A stretch of DNA of 60,400 nt, from assembly GCA_002360455.1 (NCBI GenBank), contig DEQQ01000045.1:1-60400 (forward strand), given 5' to 3'. The translations under genes and the position numbers were made by a program. The notes under the pieces were generated by a model. It ran no database searches and was not told where the DNA came from. It worked only from the letters and a program-made list of their open reading frames with translations. Source of the DNA: Saprospiraceae bacterium UBA3362 (lineage in GTDB: Bacteria > Bacteroidota > Bacteroidia > Chitinophagales > Saprospiraceae). Positions 15,853-23,233 of this stretch are shown in pieces; the first letter of the stretch is position 1; each line of letters starts with the position of its first letter.

Positions 15853-15954
15853 GCATGAGGAGGATGGAGTACGCTCACAAAGTGAGCGGTGCAAAGCATG
15901 GAGCGAAGCGAACTACGGAATCCTCCGACCCTGTCTGAACAGACAGGGTCATGC
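15853..15954 (+). repeat. Structured intergenic repeat, copy B
   Basis: Same architecture as copy A. P1 15859-15865 with 15920-15926 (GGAGGAT/ATCCTCC, all 7 pairs). P2 15872-15878/15882-15888 (CGCTCAC, AAA, GTGAGCG). P3 15889-15892/15896-15899 (GTGC, AAA, GCAT with one G-U). Core GGAGCGAAGCGAAC at 15900-15913. P4 15927-15936/15941-15950 (GACCCTGTCT, AGACAGGGTC). An outermost GCAT/ATGC pair (15853-15856, 15951-15954) encloses everything. Relative to A, P2 changes A-T to G-C at its second pair and P4 is wholly different yet perfectly paired. TAGCTTGG is found a short way upstream in both A and B. The copy lies between two divergent genes, which rules out a pure terminator role. It occupies most of the otherwise empty 15689-16077 gap. 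Confidence 0.85.
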
Positions 15955-16023
15955 CCAATATAAATGCTTTGTTAATCTTTGCACTAATCTGGGTTTTGAC
16001 CTGATTTTCTGTTGATAAAAATG

Positions 16024-16031
16024 TATATTTG
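16024..16031 (+). promoter_or_regulatory. -7 box of the citrate synthase promoter
   Basis: TATATTTG is an exact match to TAnnTTTG, giving a leader of about 40 bases before the ATG at 16078. Confidence 0.6.
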
Positions 16032-16077
16032 CGTTAGGTTTTGAAAAATTTTAGGTTTATTTAGAGATTGATCCTCC

Positions 16078-17391
16078 ATGGATAGATTAAAGCAGTTATT
16101 TAAAAGTAAGTTCACCGTGCAGGTGGAAGAGATTAAAGCCATTGTAAAAGAACACGGCACCAAAAAAATCGATGATGTTCAGATCGAACAGGTCTATGGT
16201 GGAATGCGTGGAATCCAAAGCATGATTTGGGAGACTTCATCTCTTGATTCTAAAGAAGGGATTCGATTTCGTTCTTATTCTATACCGGAGCTGAGAGAAA
16301 AACTTCCTCAGATCAATGGAGCTACAGAGCCATTGCCGGAGGGTCTTTTTTGGTTGATGCTTACAGGGGAATTGCCTACAACTGATGATGTGCAGTGGTT
16401 GAGTGAAGAATGGCAAAGAAGGTCGGCCATACCGGACAATGTTTTCAAGACCATTTCTCATTTATCCTGTGATATTCATCCGATGACCCAGTTTAGCATT
16501 GCCATTATGGCCATGCAGCAGAACAGTATTTTTGCTCATCGTTATGAGCAAGGCATGTCTAAGTCCGAATACTGGGATGCGATGTATGAAGATACAATGA
16601 ATCTTATTGCCAGGCTGCCCCGAGTAGCGGCGTATATCTATAGAAAATGTTTTCATGGCAATGATCAAATTGCCTCAGATTCAAATTTGGATTGGAGTGC
16701 AAACTTCGCTCATATGTTGGGCAAGACAGATCCTGCTTTTTATGATCTTATGCGTCTGTATATGACCATTCATGCAGATCATGAAGGAGGAAATGCCTCT
16801 GCTCATACTGTTCATCTTGTAGGCTCTACCTTAAGTGATGCTTATTTGTCTTTATCTGCCGGAATCAATGCCCTTGCAGGTCCACTGCACGGCTTGGCCA
16901 ATCAGGAAGTGATGGATTGGATTTATGACATGATCAAAGACCTTGGAACAAGAAAAATCAGCAAGGATCAAATCGCAGAATATGTAAAAAAGACTCTGGC
17001 TCAAGGTATCGTTGTCCCAGGCTACGGTCATGCTGTATTGAGATCTCCGGATCCTAGATTCTTGGCGCAGAAAGATTTTGCAGCAGCTCATTGCCCTGAT
17101 GATGAATTGGTGCAAATCGTGTGGAACGTATTTGAGGTTGTTCCGCCGATCTTAGAAAGCTTAGGCAAAGTGAAAAATCCATGGCCTAATGTGGATGCGC
17201 ACAGCGGAGCCTTATTGGAGCATTATGGAGTGAAAGAGCATAATTTTTATACGGTTATGTTTGGGGTTTCAAGAGCCTTGGGAGTTTTGGCGCAACTGTG
17301 TTGGGATAGAGCCTATAATCTTCCATTGGAGAGACCTAAATCACTTACTACAGAAGAAATCAAACAATTCATAGCAAACTCAACTAATTAA
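16078..17391 (+). CDS. gltA: Citrate synthase (eukaryote-like, 437 residues)
   Basis: Condenses oxaloacetate and acetyl-CoA into citrate, entry to the TCA cycle. The catalytic triad is visible: H271 in GPLHGLANQE, H318 in PGYGHAVLRSPDPR, and D373 in NVDAHSG. The N-terminal ~60-residue extension and motifs such as YGGMRGIQSMIWETSSLD and GLFWLMLTGELPT are those of the eukaryotic (mitochondrial-like) citrate synthase group found in Bacteroidota, not the hexameric E. coli type, so NADH allostery is not expected. 2-Methylcitrate activity cannot be excluded, and propionyl-CoA genes lie 6 kb downstream, but the length and motifs favour citrate. gcvH follows after 19 bases. Confidence 0.95.
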   Translation: MDRLKQLFKSKFTVQVEEIKAIVKEHGTKKIDDVQIEQVYGGMRGIQSMIWETSSLDSKEGIRFRSYSIPELREKLPQINGATEPLPEGLFWLMLTGELPTTDDVQWLSEEWQRRSAIPDNVFKTISHLSCDIHPMTQFSIAIMAMQQNSIFAHRYEQGMSKSEYWDAMYEDTMNLIARLPRVAAYIYRKCFHGNDQIASDSNLDWSANFAHMLGKTDPAFYDLMRLYMTIHADHEGGNASAHTVHLVGSTLSDAYLSLSAGINALAGPLHGLANQEVMDWIYDMIKDLGTRKISKDQIAEYVKKTLAQGIVVPGYGHAVLRSPDPRFLAQKDFAAAHCPDDELVQIVWNVFEVVPPILESLGKVKNPWPNVDAHSGALLEHYGVKEHNFYTVMFGVSRALGVLAQLCWDRAYNLPLERPKSLTTEEIKQFIANSTN

Positions 17392-17410
17392 TCTAAAAAA
17401 ACAAAACAAT

Positions 17411-17803
17411 ATGCAATTTCCGGATCAATTGCTTTATACCAAAGAACACGAGTGGATCAGAGTAGAGGGGAATACAGCTACTGTAGGAATTACAGATTTC
17501 GCACAATCCGAGTTGGGGGATTTGGTTTATGTAGAAATCGAGACCGTTGGCGAAACCTTGTCAAAGGATGAAATTTTTGGCACTGTTGAAGCTGTTAAAA
17601 CCACATCTGATTTGTTTATGCCGGTTTCAGGTAAGGTGTTGGAGTTTAATCCAGCATTGGATGAAAAGGAGGGCAATGACCCTACCTTGATCAATTCTGA
17701 TCCTTACGGAGCGGGTTGGTTAATTAAAATTGAACTTACAGATTCATCCGAATTGAGCGGTCTTATGAAGTCGGATGAGTACAAGAGCATGATAGGCAAA
17801 TAA
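17411..17803 (+). CDS. gcvH: Glycine cleavage system H protein
   Basis: Lipoyl carrier protein that shuttles the methylamine group between the P, T and L proteins of glycine cleavage. 130 residues, standard length. The lipoylation site is K63 in FGTVEAVKTTSDL, in the hairpin of a barrel-sandwich hybrid fold. YTKEHEWI (9-16), VGITDFAQSELGD and the C-terminal PYGAGWLIKIELTD are all typical. It lies between citrate synthase and a VanZ gene without gcvT or gcvP. H protein also feeds lipoate to other complexes, which would suit a stand-alone locus. Confidence 0.96.
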   Translation: MQFPDQLLYTKEHEWIRVEGNTATVGITDFAQSELGDLVYVEIETVGETLSKDEIFGTVEAVKTTSDLFMPVSGKVLEFNPALDEKEGNDPTLINSDPYGAGWLIKIELTDSSELSGLMKSDEYKSMIGK

Positions 17804-17815
17804 TCTCTGTTTTCT

Positions 17816-18208
17816 ATGCTCAGCTTTACTAACTGGTCTCTGATCTGTGGGACGTGGTTAGTAGTCGATATTTGTTTTTTGTCATTGTTGCCCTCAAGCT
17901 CAATGGCTTCTGTTAGTTTTTGGGCTTTGCTGGAGATTGATAAGATAGGACATCTCTTATTTTATGGTTCGGCTTCAGTATTTTTTGCCTTAGGTTCAAG
18001 CCATAGAAGGAAGAGAATCGTATTACTTTTTTCCATTTTAGTTTTAGGAATTGTATTAGAATGTGCACAGTATGCCATGCATCAAGGCAGGAGCTTTGAT
18101 CTGTTTGATTTGATGGCCAATGGTCTTGGAGTTGGACTTGGGAGTTTGGTTTTTGTATTGATCGATCGGATTTGGCTCAAGAAGAATACGGGAATAGGGA
18201 TTCAATAA
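17816..18208 (+). CDS. VanZ family membrane protein
   Basis: 130 residues with four membrane segments. It has the VanZ-like signature: DKIGHLLFYGSASVFFALG (the family's D-K-x-x-H-x-x-x-Y/F-x), VLECAQYAMHQGRSFDLFDLMANGLGVGLG (E-x-x-Q, R-x-F-D-x-x-D, N-x-x-G). VanZ itself gives low-level teicoplanin resistance; most family members are uncharacterised membrane proteins. It commonly follows gcvH in Bacteroidota and starts 12 bases after it, so it is probably in the same operon. No role in glycine cleavage is implied. Confidence 0.85.
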   Translation: MLSFTNWSLICGTWLVVDICFLSLLPSSSMASVSFWALLEIDKIGHLLFYGSASVFFALGSSHRRKRIVLLFSILVLGIVLECAQYAMHQGRSFDLFDLMANGLGVGLGSLVFVLIDRIWLKKNTGIGIQ

Positions 18209-18265
18209 TATTTTCCGATTTTGACTCCAGTAAATTGTATTGAAACAAGATCATATTCAATGTAA

Positions 18266-18548
18266 ACTTGTGTACAACTGGTGGGCTATTTCGGAGAAGA
18301 GCAAGTTGAAAACAATAAAACCCATCAACGATACTTCTTGATTAAGGCAAAATCAAAATACACAGTACCCCTTATTTTGGGCGACGGAGTTTGCATTTTT
18401 TCCTATTGATACTAACGATTTTTTTCATTCTGCAGGACAAAACTTCCTTTGGCTTCCGGCTGAATTTAATATAAAGGATGATCCTCATTTTCGGGTTTCT
18501 TTTGGCCTAAAAAACAAGCTAAAAGTTGTCGATCAGATAGGGTTATAG
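18266..18548 (+). pseudogene. Probable gene remnant, frameshifted
   Basis: This 470-base gap between VanZ and the DUF5606 gene holds two open frames that appear to continue each other. Frame one (18266-18409) reads ...GYFGEEQVENNKTHQRYF..., and frame two (18363-18548) reads ...YPLFWATEFAFFPIDTND... then AGQNFLWLPAEFNIKDDPHF. They join at a CCCC run near 18368-18371, where one base would restore the frame. Composition (aromatics, charged pairs, few rare codons) looks protein-coding. There is no start codon or promoter and no match I recognise. It may be the 3' end of a decayed gene; chance open frames remain possible. Confidence 0.35.
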
Positions 18549-18652
18549 ATTGTCGGAAGAGTAGGGAATTTGAGCACCTCTCGGCATTGGTTTACTCTAT
18601 AGGAGTTGGAGAAATGGGAGCTGCAATGATATAAAATGTAGCAGGGCTGTAT

Positions 18653-18660
18653 TATCTTTG
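18653..18660 (+). promoter_or_regulatory. -7 box of the DUF5606 - glycosyltransferase promoter
   Basis: TATCTTTG is an exact match, 18 bases before the ATG at 18679. It overlaps the TTG at 18658 that would otherwise extend the reading frame. Confidence 0.6.
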
Positions 18661-18678
18661 TCGGCTATTTTGAGCATA

Positions 18679-19134
18679 ATGGTTAAACTAGAAAATATTA
18701 TATCCGTAACCGGTTTTCCGGGTTTATTCAAATTAATCGCTTCAAGACCGGATGGGTTGATATTGGAGGATTTGGAGAGCAAGCGAAGAAATTTTTATTC
18801 TTCGAGAAAAACGCAATTTTCTCCCCTTGAATCTATGGGAATTTATACACTCACAGACACCGTTGCTCTGGAAGAAGTGTATGCTAAGTTTATTGAATTT
18901 GAAAAAGCTGCAGAGGTTCCTCAGTCATCTGTCGACGATAAAAGCTTAAGATCATTTTTTACTGCTGTTTTGCCGGAGCATGATCCCTATCGAGTGCAGA
19001 GCAAAGACATGAAGAAATGCGTGCGATGGTACCATTTGTTAAAAAAATTTGAGCTTGTTAAATCAGAACCTTCTGATGATAAGCCTGCCGAATTGAACCA
19101 AGAAGAGGACAGTCCAACCAATGTACAAGAATAA
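18679..19134 (+). CDS. DUF5606 domain protein
   Basis: 151 residues from ATG 18679. The N-terminal ~50 residues (VKLENIISVTGFPGLFKLIASRPDGLILEDLESKRRNFYSS) match the DUF5606 pattern of Bacteroidota proteins: a short beta-rich domain with I-S-x-x-G-x-P-G-L-x-K and G-L-I-x-E-x-L. ESMGIYTLTDTVALEEVY continues the domain. The C-terminal part is helical (KDMKKCVRWYHLLKKFELV) and ends in an acidic tail. Function unknown; probably cytoplasmic. Its last 14 bases overlap the glycosyltransferase start, so the two are translationally coupled. Confidence 0.82.
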   Translation: MVKLENIISVTGFPGLFKLIASRPDGLILEDLESKRRNFYSSRKTQFSPLESMGIYTLTDTVALEEVYAKFIEFEKAAEVPQSSVDDKSLRSFFTAVLPEHDPYRVQSKDMKKCVRWYHLLKKFELVKSEPSDDKPAELNQEEDSPTNVQE

Positions 19135-19879
19135 AAAGGTAGTTGTTGTATTGCCTGCATACAATGCAGCTCTTACCCTCGAACGAACCTATAGGGAAAT
19201 TCCTTTTGATCTCGTAGATGAAGTCATTCTTTGTGACGATCACAGTAATGATAATACCTTGGAGCTTGGCAAACAACTGGGCATCCGGCATTGCATAAGA
19301 CATGAGCAAAATAAAGGGTATGGAGGAAATCAAAAAACTCTGTACAACAAAGCTCTTGAGATCAATGCAGACATCATCATCATGCTTCATCCGGACTATC
19401 AATACACTCCAAAACTGATTCCGGCAATGGTCAATATAATCGGAGAAGGCTTGTATCCTGTGGTTCTGGGTTCTCGAATCCTGGGCGTCGGCGCATTGCA
19501 AGGTGGCATGCCATTGTATAAATATTTGTTCAACCGATTTTTGACCTTTACTCAGAATATACTTGTCGGATACAAACTATCAGAATATCATACAGGCTAT
19601 AGAGCTTTCTCGCGAACAGTCTTAGAGACCATCAATTACAATGAAAATTCTGATGATTTTGTCTTTGATAATGAAATGTTGTCACAGATTATTTATCATC
19701 AATTTCACATCGCCGAAATTTCTTGTCCGACAAAGTATTTTGACGAAGCATCTTCTATTAATTTTAGGAGATCGACAATTTATGGTTTGGGAGTATTGAG
19801 AGTCTCCTGTTCTCATCTATTACAAAAACTGGGAATAGCCCATTTTAGCTTGTATAAAAACAAGCTTACAAAATCATAA
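19121..19879 (+). CDS. Glycosyltransferase family 2 (DPM1-like)
   Basis: 252 residues, GT-A fold, no membrane anchor. VVVVLPAYNAALTLERTY starts the nucleotide-sugar domain. VDEVILCDDHSNDNT and the later MLHPDYQY (taking the place of the metal-binding DxD) are the two acidic sites. EQNKGYGGNQKT and LGSRILG, then SEYHTGYRAFSR, are family motifs seen in polyprenyl-phosphate mannosyl/glucosyl transferases. It probably transfers a sugar to a lipid carrier or glycan for the envelope; donor and acceptor are unknown. Coupled to DUF5606 by overlap and convergent with the exbD-like gene. Confidence 0.87.
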   Translation: MYKNKKVVVVLPAYNAALTLERTYREIPFDLVDEVILCDDHSNDNTLELGKQLGIRHCIRHEQNKGYGGNQKTLYNKALEINADIIIMLHPDYQYTPKLIPAMVNIIGEGLYPVVLGSRILGVGALQGGMPLYKYLFNRFLTFTQNILVGYKLSEYHTGYRAFSRTVLETINYNENSDDFVFDNEMLSQIIYHQFHIAEISCPTKYFDEASSINFRRSTIYGLGVLRVSCSHLLQKLGIAHFSLYKNKLTKS

Positions 19880-19901
19880 AAGCAAAGTTAGAGATTGAAA
19901 A

Positions 19902-20300
19902 TTATTTGGTTCGCTCAGTGGCAAGAACCATTTTTACTTTTAAGTTTACTCCTATCTGCAAAACATCCACCATATCTTGAACCAACAATCCCTGATCCAA
20001 TCGCAATACGCAGGTAAGGTCTTCTTCTCTTGCTAAGTAAGACTTTAGTTTGGGTTCAAGTTCATTAAAAGGAACTTCAGTTTTTTCGATATAATAACGC
20101 TTATCTTTTGTAACCGATATGCTGATCGGTTTTTTGCTGGTTTGCTCACTTTGCTTAGAGGAAGGAAGCATCAGTTTGATCACATTCGGATTGGCCAAAG
20201 TGGACACAATCAAAAAGAATAACAACAAGAAAAACATGATATCATTGAGCGACTCCACGCTGAGTTCTGCTCCTTCTTTATGTTTGCCGCGTATATTCAT
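19902..20300 (-). CDS. exbD: ExbD/TolR-family biopolymer transport protein
   Basis: 132 residues with a single N-terminal TM helix (SLNDIMFFLLLFFLIVSTLA) bearing the essential Asp (D of LNDIM) that carries protons, then a small periplasmic domain (ISVTKDKRYYIEKTEVPFNELEPKLKSYL). It pairs with the ExbB-type protein encoded 36 bases upstream to form a proton-driven motor. The partner TonB is not in this operon; a TonB gene lies at 30678-31529. A Tol-type role is also possible. Confidence 0.9.
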   Translation of the reverse strand: MNIRGKHKEGAELSVESLNDIMFFLLLFFLIVSTLANPNVIKLMLPSSKQSEQTSKKPISISVTKDKRYYIEKTEVPFNELEPKLKSYLAREEDLTCVLRLDQGLLVQDMVDVLQIGVNLKVKMVLATERTK

Positions 20301-20336
20301 GAATGAGGCCTTTTTTTAGATTGAAATTTGTAACAA

Positions 20337-21023
20337 TTACTTCACAGGAGTATGAAGCATATCCATAAACTCGATACTGCTTCTTTCCAGTTTATTCACC
20401 TCTTCGTCCAACATCATGGTTAAGAAATAATATCCCAAGAAGGCAATTATACCTACCAAGAGACCGCCTGCAGAGGTCAACATTTTTTGATAAAGACCTC
20501 CGGAGATAACTCCAACCGATAGATTGTCTGTCAATGAAATATCATAGAAGATTTTGATAACCCCCATGATGGTTCCGAGGAATCCAAACATCGGAGCAAG
20601 ACGAGCTATCAAAGAAAGATAGTTTACTTTTTTTTCCAATCGGAAAGTCTCAACACGGCCTACATTTTCAATTGCATTTTCAATTTCCGGCATCGGTCTT
20701 CCCAAACGTTGCAAGCCTTTTTCTACCATTCTGGCGAGAGGAGTGTCGCTGGAAGCGCATATACTTTGGATTGTGGCAATATTACCGCTATTGATATTGG
20801 CTCTTAAATTTTGCATCACTCGGTCATCTTCTTTGACCACAGCTTTGATCGTAAGATATCGTTCAATAAAAATATACAAAGCGATCACCACCAAGAAGGC
20901 TTGAATTGCTATAATTCCAACACCCAAGGGGCCAGATTCAAGAATAATATCAAAAATGTTTTTTGAAACGACACTTGAGCCAATTGATGCAGTGTCCACT
21001 TGCAATAATAAATTCAAAAGCAT
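20337..21023 (-). CDS. exbB: MotA/TolQ/ExbB proton channel family protein
   Basis: 228 residues from ATG 21023; the frame is open to 21110 but the promoter box at 21108-21115 excludes that start. TM1 (GIIAIQAFLVVIALYIFIERYL) is followed by a cytoplasmic helical region (ASSDTPLARMVEKGLQRLG, IENAIENVGRVETFRLEKKVNYL). The conserved pair of TMs contains IARLAPMFGFLGTIMGVI (proton-path Thr and Gly motif) and MLTSAGGLLVGIIAFLGYYFLT. With ExbD it forms a proton-motive-force motor energising outer-membrane transport or Tol-like functions. First gene of a two-gene operon. Confidence 0.92.
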   Translation of the reverse strand: MLLNLLLQVDTASIGSSVVSKNIFDIILESGPLGVGIIAIQAFLVVIALYIFIERYLTIKAVVKEDDRVMQNLRANINSGNIATIQSICASSDTPLARMVEKGLQRLGRPMPEIENAIENVGRVETFRLEKKVNYLSLIARLAPMFGFLGTIMGVIKIFYDISLTDNLSVGVISGGLYQKMLTSAGGLLVGIIAFLGYYFLTMMLDEEVNKLERSSIEFMDMLHTPVK

Positions 21024-21107
21024 ACGAATTCCTTTGAAAACTTGGTAATTAAATTGATTTACACTTATAGAGAAGGTTTTTGGGACAGCCTCCCTCTTTG
21101 CGAAGGA

Positions 21108-21115
21108 CAAAGATA
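21108..21115 (-). promoter_or_regulatory. -7 box of the exbB-exbD promoter
   Basis: The minus strand reads TATCTTTG (exact). Transcription would start near 21101, giving a leader of about 78 bases before the ATG at 21023. Confidence 0.55.
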
Positions 21116-21221
21116 GAGGAATTATTTACTTCTCTAACATAAAATTTGAAATTTTATTGTAATGAATAAATTGTCTAATATCAATAGATTATATATTTTA
21201 ATCTTTTTCATATAAAAATTT

Positions 21222-21229
21222 TAAATTTG
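21222..21229 (+). promoter_or_regulatory. -7 box of the permease promoter
   Basis: TAAATTTG matches TAnnTTTG, with a leader of about 80 bases before ATG 21319. The surrounding 21116-21318 region is very AT-rich and divergent from exbB. Confidence 0.5.
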
Positions 21230-21318
21230 TAATCTTACAAAAAGACGGTTTTTTGTAAAAACTTCCTGCGATTAAAAGAAATCTAATTACTTTTAAACCA
21301 ACTAAAACAAAACAGAAA

Positions 21319-22773
21319 ATGTCTACTTTATTCAGGAAGAAATCATTGACTGCATTATTGACAGATGCACATTCCGGGGATAAGAGTCTTAAAAGAACCT
21401 TGGGCTCTATGGCTTTGATAGGACTCGGAATAGGGGCCATAATCGGAGCAGGAATTTTTGTACGTACAGCGGCAGCGGCCGGTGCTCATGCCGGTCCGGG
21501 AGTAATTTTTTCATTTGTGATTGCAGGGATAGGCTGTGCTTTAGCCGGTTTGTGCTACGCAGAATTTTCATCTATGATTCCAATAGCCGGGAGTGCATAT
21601 ACTTACAGCTATGCAACAATGGGTGAGTTTGTAGCATGGATTATAGGCTGGGATTTGGTCTTGGAATATGCCCTTGGTGCAGCCACGGTATCCATAGCCT
21701 GGTCGGAATATTTCAACAATTTTTTGTCGTCCTATTTTGGGACTCAGGTCCCCTACCAATGGTGTCACTCGCCGTTCCAAACCAGTGTGGACGGAGTATC
21801 CGGAATCATGAATGTTCCGGCACTTTTTATTCTGTTGGTGCTGTCGGCGGTTTTGATTCGCGGAACTTCTGAGTCCGCTACCGTAAACAATATTATTGTC
21901 ATAGTCAAAGTGGCAATAGTACTTATGTTTATTGCCTTAGGCTGGTCTTTCATCAATCCTATTAATCATGTTCCGATGGTTCCTTCCAATACCGGAACTT
22001 TCGGCGAATTTGGATGGTCGGGAGTGCTGAGAGGAGCGGGAATTGTATTCTTTGCTTATATCGGCTTTGATGCTGTATCCACTGCGGCGCAAGAGGCCAA
22101 AGATCCACAGCGTGGAATGCCCATTGGGATTTTGGGCTCATTGGTTTTCTGTACTTTGATTTACATCATATTTTCTTATGTATTGACCGGAGTGGCCAAT
22201 TACAAAGATTTTGCACCCGGAGGAGCCGGACATGAAGCATCGGTTTCTTGGGCAATTCAAAAATATATGCCGGGGTACAGCTGGCTTGCCAATTTGATCA
22301 CCGTGGCTATTCTTGCAGGATTTTCTTCGGTGATCTTAGTGATGTTGTTGGGACAGTCAAGAGTGTTTTATTCTATGAGTAAGGATGGACTTTTGCCGGG
22401 GATTTTCAGCGAGATTCATCCTAAGTATCATACCCCATGGAAGTCCAATATGATCCTGTTTTTATTTGTTGGAGTATTTGGTTCGTTTTTGCCCGGTGAC
22501 GTTGTGGGAGATATGACAAGCATAGGAACCTTGTTTGCTTTTGTTTTAGTTTGTATTGGAGTCATTGTTATGCGTAAAAATGATCCCGATGCGGTGAGAC
22601 CATTCAAGACACCGTGGGTTCCTGTTGTTCCCATTCTTGGAGCCTTGGTATGCCTTGCCATGATTTTCGGATTGGGCATGGCCAACTGGACAAGATTAAT
22701 TATATGGTTGGCGATAGGATTTGTTATTTACTTTGGATACAGCCGAAATCATAGCAAACTTCATAAAGCATAG
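21319..22773 (+). CDS. APC-family amino-acid permease
   Basis: 484 residues, about 12-14 membrane segments. It starts with the cytoplasmic RKKSLTALLTDAHSGDKSLKRTLG and the first TM GSMALIGLGIGAIIGAGIFV, whose GAIIGAGIF is the amino-acid-binding broken helix of the APC superfamily. YAEFSSMIPIAGSAYTYSYATMGEF and GAGIVFFAYIGFDAVSTAAQEAKDPQRGMPIGI are typical of the cationic amino-acid transporter (CAT/YfnA) subgroup. It probably imports amino acids by proton symport; the actual substrate is unknown. Single gene, with structured repeat copy C 22 bases past the stop. Confidence 0.92.
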   Translation: MSTLFRKKSLTALLTDAHSGDKSLKRTLGSMALIGLGIGAIIGAGIFVRTAAAAGAHAGPGVIFSFVIAGIGCALAGLCYAEFSSMIPIAGSAYTYSYATMGEFVAWIIGWDLVLEYALGAATVSIAWSEYFNNFLSSYFGTQVPYQWCHSPFQTSVDGVSGIMNVPALFILLVLSAVLIRGTSESATVNNIIVIVKVAIVLMFIALGWSFINPINHVPMVPSNTGTFGEFGWSGVLRGAGIVFFAYIGFDAVSTAAQEAKDPQRGMPIGILGSLVFCTLIYIIFSYVLTGVANYKDFAPGGAGHEASVSWAIQKYMPGYSWLANLITVAILAGFSSVILVMLLGQSRVFYSMSKDGLLPGIFSEIHPKYHTPWKSNMILFLFVGVFGSFLPGDVVGDMTSIGTLFAFVLVCIGVIVMRKNDPDAVRPFKTPWVPVVPILGALVCLAMIFGLGMANWTRLIIWLAIGFVIYFGYSRNHSKLHKA

Positions 22774-22795
22774 AATTTTAAAAAATAAACTGAGG

Positions 22796-22927
22796 GCAAG
22801 ACCCACGCAAGGCTTTCAGCCATTCGTGGGTCGGAGTATTGCGTGGTTCGCTTTGCTCCGTCCTTCCGGACCACAGGCTCAACAGAGTAAAGCTCTATTG
22901 AGCCTGTGCACTCCATCCTCCTCTTGC
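22796..22927 (-). repeat. Structured intergenic repeat, copy C (inverted)
   Basis: Read on the minus strand, it has the same order as the other copies. P1 22915-22921 with 22833-22839 (GGAGGAT/ATACTCC, 6 of 7). P2 22898-22908 with 22872-22882 (an 11-bp stem, CACAGGCTCAA/TTGAGCCTGTG). P3 22868-22871/22860-22863 (GTCC, loop GGAA, GGAC). Core GGAGCAAAGCGAAC (one base different). P4 22825-22832/22800-22807 (GACCCACG/CGTGGGTC). A closing pair GCAAGA/TCTTGC (22922-22927, 22796-22801) encloses the whole. P2, P3 and P4 are all re-sequenced relative to A and B but fully paired. It is antisense to the upstream permease gene. Confidence 0.85.
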
Positions 22928-22952
22928 AAAAAGGTAAGATATAGCTATGCTA

Positions 22953-23227
22953 TGTAGACTTCTCTCCTATAGTGGACAAAGTAAATATCTATTACCTTAC
23001 TTATATACAGGATCAATTTTCCTTATTCTCCTTAACTTGTTTCTCAAAATCATCATACTCAAATTGGCCAACCTCGGGACATAGCTCTAATTGAGATTCT
23101 TTTCTTGATAGTGCATTATCCATAATTTAGTATGAAAGCAGTAATGGTGGTTTTTATTTTATAAAAAAGTTCATATATTAGCAGCCTAATACGTATTCAA
23201 TTTGTCCACTATAGTGAGGAAGTCCAG
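22953..23227. mobile_element. Inverted-repeat-bounded element (MITE or IS remnant), ~270 bp
   Basis: A perfect 14-bp inverted repeat, CTATAGTGGACAAA at 22967-22980 and TTTGTCCACTATAG at 23201-23214, is extended outward imperfectly (GACTTC on both sides), giving ends of about 25 bp. The interior is more AT-rich than the neighbourhood and encodes no transposase, only a possible 36-residue minus-strand ORF. Such ends with a short non-transposase interior fit a MITE or a solo remnant of a DDE-type insertion sequence. A target-site duplication could not be identified with confidence. Confidence 0.6.
23013..23123 (-). CDS. Possible small acidic protein inside the inverted-repeat element
   Basis: A 36-codon frame (MDNALSRKESQLELCPE..., ending KQVKENKEN) runs from ATG at 23123 to the stop at 23013, centred between the inverted repeats. 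It is acidic and helix-prone, with no recognised motif, signal peptide or convincing promoter box. Its frame has no rare-codon or stop problems, but a run of this length is easily reached by chance. Confidence 0.25.
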   Translation of the reverse strand: MDNALSRKESQLELCPEVGQFEYDDFEKQVKENKEN

Positions 23228-23233
23228 TTTTTA

